A DNA stretch of 64,000 nt from Podospora pseudocomata (lineage: Eukaryota; Ascomycota; Sordariomycetes; Sordariales; Podosporaceae). The notes beneath the pieces are model-generated. The model made no database searches. It was not told the DNA's origin and saw only the letters and a list, made by a program, of their open reading frames with translations. Below are positions 56,684-64,000 of the stretch, in pieces. A program made the translations under genes and the position numbers. The first letter of the stretch is position 1; each line of letters starts with the position of its first letter. The DNA lies in the NCBI RefSeq assembly GCF_035222375.1, contig NC_085890.1, positions 2,604,001 through 2,668,000 on the forward strand, given 5' to 3'.

Positions 56684-59600
56684 ATGGAGCCCTCAACGCC
56701 CATGCGCCCCATCCCCGGCGCTTACATTAACACTCCTGCGCCAAACACCACGCGACGACAACTCTTTACCAACAACCCTGGGAATGGTGTGCCACCACCT
56801 ATGGCACTCCCACCCGCGAACCCAGTTGGCCCCGGCACTCAGGCTCTCGTGACAGGCCAGCTTCCGGCACCGCCTGTTGCCCGCGCAGACGTCCCTCTGA
56901 TCGAAACGGCTGGCCATGTTGTCAACTCAAATCTCCTCAACGATGAGAGCTATCCTGACCTGGACTCATACTGCCGACGTGTGTATCATCTCTACGAGCT
57001 TCCGATTATCAGACACTGACAGACCTTGAAATAGCCGGCGCTTCCTCCGAGTATGACATCCATCCGCCGGACAGGCCATGGGCGCCTTTTCAAAAGACCC
57101 ATATGTACCAAATTCCTGACCAGATCTTCGACTTCCTTAATGGGGGAGAGGTCTTCACGAAACTAGGCCTCTTCCCAGAGCTCGGATATGCCTGGGCCTC
57201 CATCGATAGTTCGCTCTTCCTCTGGGACTACACGCATCCCACGCCAGAACTCATCGGGTACGAGGAATTGACCACCACCATCACCGCCGTTACCCTCGTT
57301 GCGCCAAAGCCAGGCGTATTCGTCAAGACCATTACACATATTCTTGTCATCTCCACAACAACCGATGTTGTTCTTGTTGGCGTGGCGGCCGAGACCAATG
57401 CGTCGGGAGCCAAGAAGGTCACGCTCTACCAGACCAAGATGGCTGTGCACCGTGGTGGCAGTGATGTCAGTTACATCGTCGGAACCGCCAATGGGCGCAT
57501 CTTTGTCGGTGGCGAAACGGACACCGACATCCACGAAATTGTTTACCAGCAAGAAGAGAGATGGTTCTCTAGCAGATGCAGCAAAGTCAACCATACCCAT
57601 CCCGGCTGGTCCTCTGTTGTACCACTGACCAACTTGCCATTTGGCCCCCGGCCACACGAACACCTCGTGGGTCTCTATGTTGACGATACTCGAAACCTTG
57701 TGTACTCGCTATCTGACCGGTCGACCATCCGAACCTATCACATGGAGGGCCCCGAAAAGCTCACCAAGGTGATTGAGAAGGACAAGACCAGCATCCTCCG
57801 CGACTTTGCCCACCTGGCTGCCCCATCACCTCTCTTCACCGACAGGACTACCATTGTGTCACTCAGTCCCATCACCGCCACCGAGACGTCGAAACTCCAT
57901 CTCATGGCTCTCACCGATACTGGCTGTCGCCTTCTTCTCAGCGCCACGAGCGCTGCTTCATACACCATCGGCGGTGGGTCATCCACCCTTCCTCCTCAAA
58001 GTATGCAGCTGCAGTTTATCAAGTTCCCTCCCAGGGAGGAGTACCAACGGACTAGGGATCACAGACTCCAACCTATCGAGACGGTACTAGACAAGACATC
58101 GCAGCTTCTTGAAATTAGCGCAATGGGTGTGCGCTTCCCTCCAGGTTACTTCTTTGACGTCGTCCGTGACAGGACCGCTGCTTCGGACAGGCTTTTTATC
58201 TCGGCTCCCGATACGGGCCGGATCAAGTTGACACAGCCTACCTCGGCGCTGAAATACTTTGAGCAGGGCACGTGGATTGACCTCGGCGCCGGCAACCGAA
58301 CCATTGAGATCGGTTTGACGACCAAGCCTTTCTCGGCAAACAGTCAGCCTCTAGGCTTCGGCAATGAGCTCGCTGTTCAGTTCGACCAGGCTCCCGGGGA
58401 GTTTGCGATTCTCACAAACACTGGCGTACACATCATTCGCCGGAGAAGGGTGGTGGATATGCTTGCGACTGCCCTCAGATCTGTCCAAGGTCAGGGCGAC
58501 GACGTGCTAGAGCTGGAGGTTCGCCACTTTCTTGCTCAGTACGGGAGAGTGGAAACCTGCTCGGCGGCGCTGGCAGTAGCGTGTGGTCAGGGCAACGACT
58601 CGCGGACGGGTATTGGGCGATCCTCGGACACCGGCCTTGCGAACCTTGCCCGCTTGGTATTTGTGGAATACGGTGGCCAAGCCAGAGTGGCGGAGTCAGA
58701 CGGGCGCATGGCCCCTCAGGATTCTGTTAGGTTATCGTCCCGTCACGATGCGTTGGTGCTGTACTTTACCCGCCTTGTCAGGACACTCTGGAAAACCAAG
58801 GTCGTCACGATTGCGAAGGACGGCAAGGAGGTGACCTCGACCGTAGACGTCAAGAAATTGGTGCAGGTTCAGGAACAGGTCGACCGTCTGGAGAATTTCT
58901 TGGAGACCAACAAGGGCACGATCCAAGGCCTCTCTGGCCCTCCCGGTACTCTGACAAACAGAAATGACGAGATTGCTGCGCAAAAGGAACACCAGGCTTT
59001 CCACGGCATGCGTCAGCTCATGAAGAGTGTGACGGAGGGCATTTCCTTCGTCACTATGCTTTTTAGCGAGAGAGTTGCGGATATCTATGGTCGGCTCGAA
59101 CCTGCCGACCAACAAAGGCTCTCTCAGCTTACCTATGAGCACCTGTTCTCCCAGAAGGCCGGAAAAGACCTCGCAAAGGTGTTGGTCAAAGCAATCGTCA
59201 ACCGCAATATCGCTAATGGCGCCAATGTGGATACGGTCGCTGATGGCCTAAGGAGACGTTGCGGGAGCTTCTGCTCTCCTGACGATGTGGTCATCTTCAA
59301 GGCCCAAGAGCAGTTGCAGCGCGCGAGTGACCAGGTTGCTAATGCCAGCGCCGCTCGTCTGCTGCTGGCCGAGAGTTTGAGACTCTTTCAGGAGGTCGCT
59401 GGCAGTCTTTCTGCCGACAACCTCGAGAGGGCTGTTAACCAGTACATCGAGCTCAAGTACTACGCCGGTGCTATTCAGCTGTGCTTGGTGGTTGCCAAGG
59501 AAAAGGACCGGGGCAACACTGCATTGACATGGGTGATGGACAACAGGCCGGCGAGTGATGTTCGTGAGAGGGCGTACAATGCCAGGAAGAGCTGCTACAT

Positions 59601-61049
59601 CCTGATTCAGCAGGTTCTTGACGCGCTCGAGGGTTACCTCTCCACGGAGCCTGAGACGATTGATGGGCGCCAAACGGTCGCTGCCACCAAGAGGAAAGAG
59701 GCCTACGATGTGGTTAACAACTCGGATGATCAAGTGTTTCACATTGACCTGTACGAGTGGTACATCTCCAAGGGCTGGATTGATAGGCTACTTGCCATTG
59801 ACTCGCCACACGTTGAGGCTTACCTTCAGCAGCTCTCTGAGCAGAATTACACTCACGCTGACCTCCTCTGCCGGTGGTATACTCACCGCAACTTCTTCTT
59901 CCAAGCGGCCCAAGTCCAAGCCAACATTGCCAAGTCGGACATGGCCATCCCCATCAAACACCGCATCAAGCTGCTTGGTTTGGCCAAGGCGAATGCCAGT
60001 GTCAACACTGCTGGCGTGAGCCGTCAGCAGCAACAAATGTTGAACCATGAGGTGTCTGAAATGCTCGAGATGGCGCACATCCAGGATGATTTGCTGCAGA
60101 GATTGCTTGCAGACGGCCGGATAGACAACAGCAGGAAGGCCGAGGTCAATGACCATTTGAACGGGCCGATCCTCAGCGTGAACGAGGTACGTTCGAGTCC
60201 CTTTCGTTTACCAACAAGGACTTGTTTTGCTAACGTTGTGTTTTCTAGCTCTACAATGACTACATCGACCAAGCCGGGTACTACGACCTCAGCCTCTTGA
60301 TCTTCCACCTTGCCGACTTCCAAAACCACCGCGTCATCGAGGAGACGTGGAGCAACCTCATCCACCAGGTCCACAACGAGACGGAGATCAAGACGGAGCT
60401 GTGGAACAAGCGCGACGGGAATGGGGTACCTGCCGAGCTGCGGGATCAGATCCCCGAGGCTGAGCCGCCGAGGCCGTGGGAGTGTGTAGCGCAGAACGTG
60501 CAGATTATTGCTCACCGCGCCTCGCTGGACAGTCTCGTCTTCCCCGTCGACAAGGTCATCCCGATGGTGTGCGGTTATGCGATTGAGTACAACCAGGATT
60601 TGGAGAGCCCTAACTGGCCGATGGCGCTGTTTCAGCAGCTTCATGTCCCGCATGCGCTTATTGTGCAGGTGTTGGAGGGGGTGCTGGATGCGCAGGAGGT
60701 TCCTTTTGTGGGGAGGAAGAGGAAGAATGTGGCTGGCTGGGTTGTTGCTGTTGTGGAGGATTGGGTGACTTCGATTCAGATGAGGGGGGGGAGGAATTCG
60801 GCTGATGCTGGTGGGGTTGGGGTTTGGGTTAGTGAGTTGTTGGGACGGGTGGATGCGTTGCTCAGGCAGTTTCAGTCTGCGGGGGCGAGGACGGAGGCGG
60901 ATAAGAAGTTGAGAGACGAGGCTGCGCAGTTGAGGGGGGAGTTGGCTACCGTCAAGAGGAGGGTCGATGGGCTTGTAGCGGCGACGGCGCAGGGGGGGAT
61001 GGGGGGAAGTGTGATGGGAGGTTTTGGTTTTAGGGGCGGATTGGCTTAG
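56684..61049 (+). CDS. NUP170: Nucleoporin NUP170/NUP155 (inner ring)
   Basis: Three exons (56684-56978, 57035-60186, 60249-61049) give 1415 aa. The first intron is 56 bp and the second 62 bp with a GCTAAC branch site. The N-terminal beta-propeller region begins near residue 130 (GLFPELGYAWASIDSSLFLW, then LVAPKPGVFVKTITHILVIS). The C-terminal alpha-solenoid starts around residue 600 (FLETNKGTIQGLSGPPG, then EKDRGNTALTWVMDNRP, and HADLLCRWYTHRNFFFQAAQ). The N-terminal 100 residues are Pro-rich. Nup155-type proteins bridge the inner ring of the nuclear pore to the membrane and Nup53/Nup59. Length and motif order agree with the family. The last 40 residues are Gly-rich. Confidence 0.95.
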
Positions 61050-61695
61050 GAGTCGACTGCTGCTGCCGAGGCTGTTGTGGAGAAGAAAGGGGTGTCACTA
61101 CCGGGGCGAAGTAAACCCCGTGGGGGGTATCACGAGGAGGAAGGGAGGAGGAAGAAAACGAGGATGAGACTTGGGTAAACTTATGTGGGAGTTTGAAACA
61201 TAGATTGATTTTAGGGGGAAGCGAGCGGGAAAAAAAGTCGAGATGGGAAGGGAATTTGGGAGGTTGTTGTTGTTAGGAGCAGGGCTTGTGTAGGCAGGGT
61301 TTTTGATGTAATGTGTTGTACATAGTTATGGTGTAGGGATTGTTGGACTTTTTCAATGTCTGGTTTTGTCTAGCTAGTTTGGGGTGTTTTATGGGATTGG
61401 GGAGGGGGAGGGAGAAGGGTGGAAGAAAAGAAAATAGACAGTTACGTGTCAATTTTGTGTGTGTTTGAGGGTGATAGTGATGATTTGAGTGAGTGTGAGG
61501 TTGATGTTTGAATGGGTGTCACGGCAGGCCGGACCACTGCACCATACCCACTGTGATTGCTATCAAAAGCTACAAGTGAGCCAAGCTTCCAGGCTTGGCT
61601 CGCTCCAGTGGTATATATATGGTGACGCCGCCACAGCCGTCACAATGGGGAGAAAATGTGGTTGGCATGTGTAAAGGAAGGAGAGAACCTTTACG
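61050..61695. other. 3' flank of NUP170, no gene seen
   Basis: This stretch is G-rich and GT-rich and contains no recognisable gene. It should include the NUP170 3' UTR. Confidence 0.5.
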
Positions 61696-62038
61696 GAGTC
61701 CCTTATTTATCTTATCAGTGCCCCCCTCCCTACCTATTTACTTACGTTTGCTATAATATAGTACAAAGCCTTAAGAGAAAAATAATAAGCGTTTAATTTA
61801 TCTTCAAAGACCCTTGAAATATTTTTCATAGCCTTCAAACTCTATTTTAAAGCCCTTAAACCATCTTTTAAGCCTTTTTACCTGTCTTTTAAGGCCTCCT
61901 AATTATTATTTTTAATATCTTTCAACTATTTTCAGAGCCTATTAAATACCTTTCAACCCTTAATATTTATACTTGATAATATAGTTAAATCCTATATTCA
62001 GGGGGGAGGGGGGGTTGGTAAGATAAATAGGTGGCTCC
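61696..62038. mobile_element. AT-rich TIR element with 21-bp phased internal array, copy 3
   Basis: The ends form an inverted repeat of about 36 bp: 61696-61730 contains TTATTTATCTTATCAGTG and a C-rich end, and 62002-62038 is its complement with a few changes. Between them lie AT-rich degenerate units marked by a G before CC at about 61768, 61789, 61809, 61831, 61852, 61872 and 61893, so the spacing is 20-22 bp over at least seven units. The array style matches copies 1 and 2, but the ends differ from theirs. It has no coding capacity. Confidence 0.6.
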
Positions 62039-62422
62039 ATATTGGTTCTCTCTCTACACACTACCTGATCAGGAATGACTATGTAATCGATGCTATATAT
62101 CTGTACTTGATGTGCTATCTCTTTTTGAAAGGGAAGAAGGAAAGCAGATAGAGAATGAGGGTATTCGTGTCGCTGAGGCTCTGAAAAAGGAGGTACATGA
62201 AAGAATGTGTGAAATGCCATCGGGTGGGAACAAAGTGTGGGTTGGGTTGTTGTGTCATTCATGTCGGTGGAGGGTTTTTAAGCATGTGCCTCGACCATCG
62301 GCTGGGTGACAGGGGAAACACGAGATGGTGGTTGATGTTGGGTGTGGTTGGCGGTGTTGGTCTCGACCTGAGGGTACAAGTCCTCATGCGTAGTGATAAT
62401 ATCCCAAGTCGCAACCTTGAAC
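62039..62422. other. 3' flank of the caspase-like gene, no gene seen
   Basis: A minus-strand frame at 62278-62541 overlaps the end of the caspase-like gene in another frame and is Glu/Lys/Arg-rich. It could be an alternative C-terminus if an unseen intron exists. Nothing else was recognised. Confidence 0.4.
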
Positions 62423-64000
62423 TCATCCAGAGATCGCAAGTTCTGTACCTCTTTCTTCTTCTGCTCTCGTCGCCTGCCGCGAAGGCATGTTGCTCTGACC
62501 TTTCGGGGTGATCTTCTTGAAGAATACGTCCTCGCGGGCATCCTCCGGATGCAGCCAGGCGTGAAGGTCTGGCTGCGAGTAATGCCGGAAGTTTGTCGCC
62601 TTGCTCGAGATGAGAACTATAATCTTGTCGTGCATTTGGAAGCCTGGTTGTTGGGAGGCGGCTTGGAGCTGTGGGGGGACTGTGATGTTGAGCTTGAACT
62701 TGGGGTCGATGGCCTCTCTGGGGTAGACCTCGAAGCTGTCGGCGCCTTCGTCAGGGAAGATCTGTGTTATGCCGTAGGTTGGATCAAGGTTGAAGATGGT
62801 AATGAATTGGGTGAGGGCTTCCTCTTCTTGGTTTAGTATCCGGATAGGGCGGGGTTCGGTGTTTTTGAAGACGACCCCGTACTGCACCTTGGCGGGAAGC
62901 GTGGGGCTGTTGGACCTGTTGACATCATGGATCCGTTTTATCTCGAATTCGTACCTGGGGTTCCACGGATTTGTGGAATCTTCACGGGCGGCGAGGTTGG
63001 TGAGACGCTGGTAAGGGGAGAGGTGTTGAACGATGAGGGAGAGTGTTCTGGCGTTGCTGTCGTCGTTATGGTCGAGGCTGGGGACATTCTCCATTATCTC
63101 TGTGTTGTTGTTGTGGACCACAAGTCTTGTCCCATCCTCAGAGGGCTTGACGTAAAAGGTGTCAGGACAAGTGACTTCTGGGACAATATCCGGATCAGAG
63201 TGTAGTCTCAAGTCAGCCGTGGGCCGCAATAGGTCTTCCGGCAGCTCTCTTCAGGAGTTTTGGAGACGAGTGGCTGCTTGATTAGAAAGATTGACTGTGT
63301 CAACGTAGATTACGGGGCGATGGTTGCGTTGGACCAAAACGGCGAACCAACCAACCTTGGGAATATTGGCAAGGTTGGATGTGGTCGGAACTCGCGCAGC
63401 AGCCGTCATGTTGGTGACCTCGAGAATGATAGCTTCGGCAGCCCGCTCCTCGTCAGGATTGAGTAAGCCGAAGGTGAACTGATCCGGTCTGTAGAGGGCG
63501 AAGCGGTCCCCAACCTCGACCCCATGAGAAGCACCCCTGCTGATGGTGACAAGAGTGAATCCCACTTCTTTCTCTGTCTTTGTGACATTGCCCTGCATCA
63601 CGCCTCTAAGAGCCGACTTGGTATTTGTGCCAAAAGCCAGACGGTTGCGGTTTCCTAGAAGCATGGGTTGTTGAGGGAAAATGTTGTTGCGGATACCGGA
63701 CTTGGATACAAGGTGAGTGATGAGCATATCGTAGGTGATTGGGATGATGGAATCTTTCAGCGCCGTCACGGTTTTGTCGAGATGGTATGTCATTGTCCCC
63801 CTTCCACCAGTTTCATATGCGAATTCACTTGGCTGACAGGCTGCGAGCAGATTGTGCCTCCGGTTGCGATACAGCCAGCTCTCCTGCACTTTCACGTTGC
63901 GGCCATCTCCATCACCACGGCCCACTTCAGTGCCAGAATCAATCTCATCATTTGAGTCCGAATCGGGAAAAGGACACCGAATGCTAACACTCTCAAGTCC
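62423..64000 (-). pseudogene. Caspase-like (peptidase C14) protein with one in-frame TGA, partial at the right edge
   Basis: The frame is open from the window edge (64000) to TGA at 63251-63253, then stays open in the same frame to the stop at 62423. The upstream part holds the catalytic-cysteine strand of the caspase fold (LLAACQPSEFAYETGGRG) followed by TYDMLITHLVSK and QQPMLLGNRNRLAFG, as in fungal C14 proteins. The His of the dyad lies outside the window. The part after the TGA resembles the C-terminal domain of such proteins (CPDTFYVKPSEDG; LNQEEEALTQFITIFNLDP). The TGA AGA context could have come from CGA, a C-to-T change. Either the gene is inactivated by a nonsense change, or the stop is read through or spliced out; I see no fitting intron. 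The N-terminus is missing from the window. Confidence 0.7.

Noticed and set aside
61760-61960. Phased 21-bp units considered as a CRISPR array
   Set aside because: The units are contiguous and degenerate without unique spacers, and the genome is eukaryotic.

Overview
This window comes from a filamentous ascomycete, most likely a sordariomycete and probably of the order Sordariales. That is inferred from the gene content (ADA2, NUP170/NUP155, ERG28, EXO5, a NIPA-type transporter, a GMC oxidoreductase, FSH1-type and caspase-like proteins), the dense genes, and the many 45-120 bp introns with GTAAGT-like donors and CTAAC branch sites. Two tRNA genes were found: an intron-bearing tRNA-Glu(CTC) and a tRNA-Cys(GCA).

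The left part (about 1-39 kb) mixes accessory and conserved material. At the left edge a Fot1/pogo-type DNA transposon sits inside an NLR gene with a SesB-like hydrolase domain followed by NB-ARC. Next come a decayed cysteine-rich gene, a conserved disordered protein, a two-metal HD hydrolase, a GMC oxidoreductase, an NCS1 purine-cytosine permease, a tRNA, an amino-acid permease, a second tRNA, a cyanamide-hydratase-like HD protein and a small secreted cysteine-rich protein. From 21.4 to 29.1 kb lies a tandem array of four related, frame-broken F-box-like genes on the minus strand that I cannot match to a named family. A second internally deleted Fot1-like element (29.5-30.4 kb) separates the array from an FSH1-like hydrolase without its catalytic serine. 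Three genes with an unusual paired zinc-finger module and an F-box protein with a C-terminal membrane helix follow.

The right part (40-61 kb) is ordinary conserved core: EXO5, a NIPA-type Mg2+ transporter, a short-chain dehydrogenase, ADA2 (SAGA complex), GAL7, ERG28, the very-long-chain 3-ketoacyl-CoA reductase of fatty acid elongation, and the nucleoporin NUP170/155. At the right edge a caspase-like (peptidase C14) gene runs out of the window and has one in-frame TGA.

Three short AT-rich elements with terminal inverted repeats (36.45, 39.72 and 61.70 kb) carry an internal array of degenerate units phased at about 21 bp. With the F-box-like array, these are the parts of the window least explained by known features. 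All exon boundaries are read by eye from splice consensus and reading-frame continuity, without transcript data.
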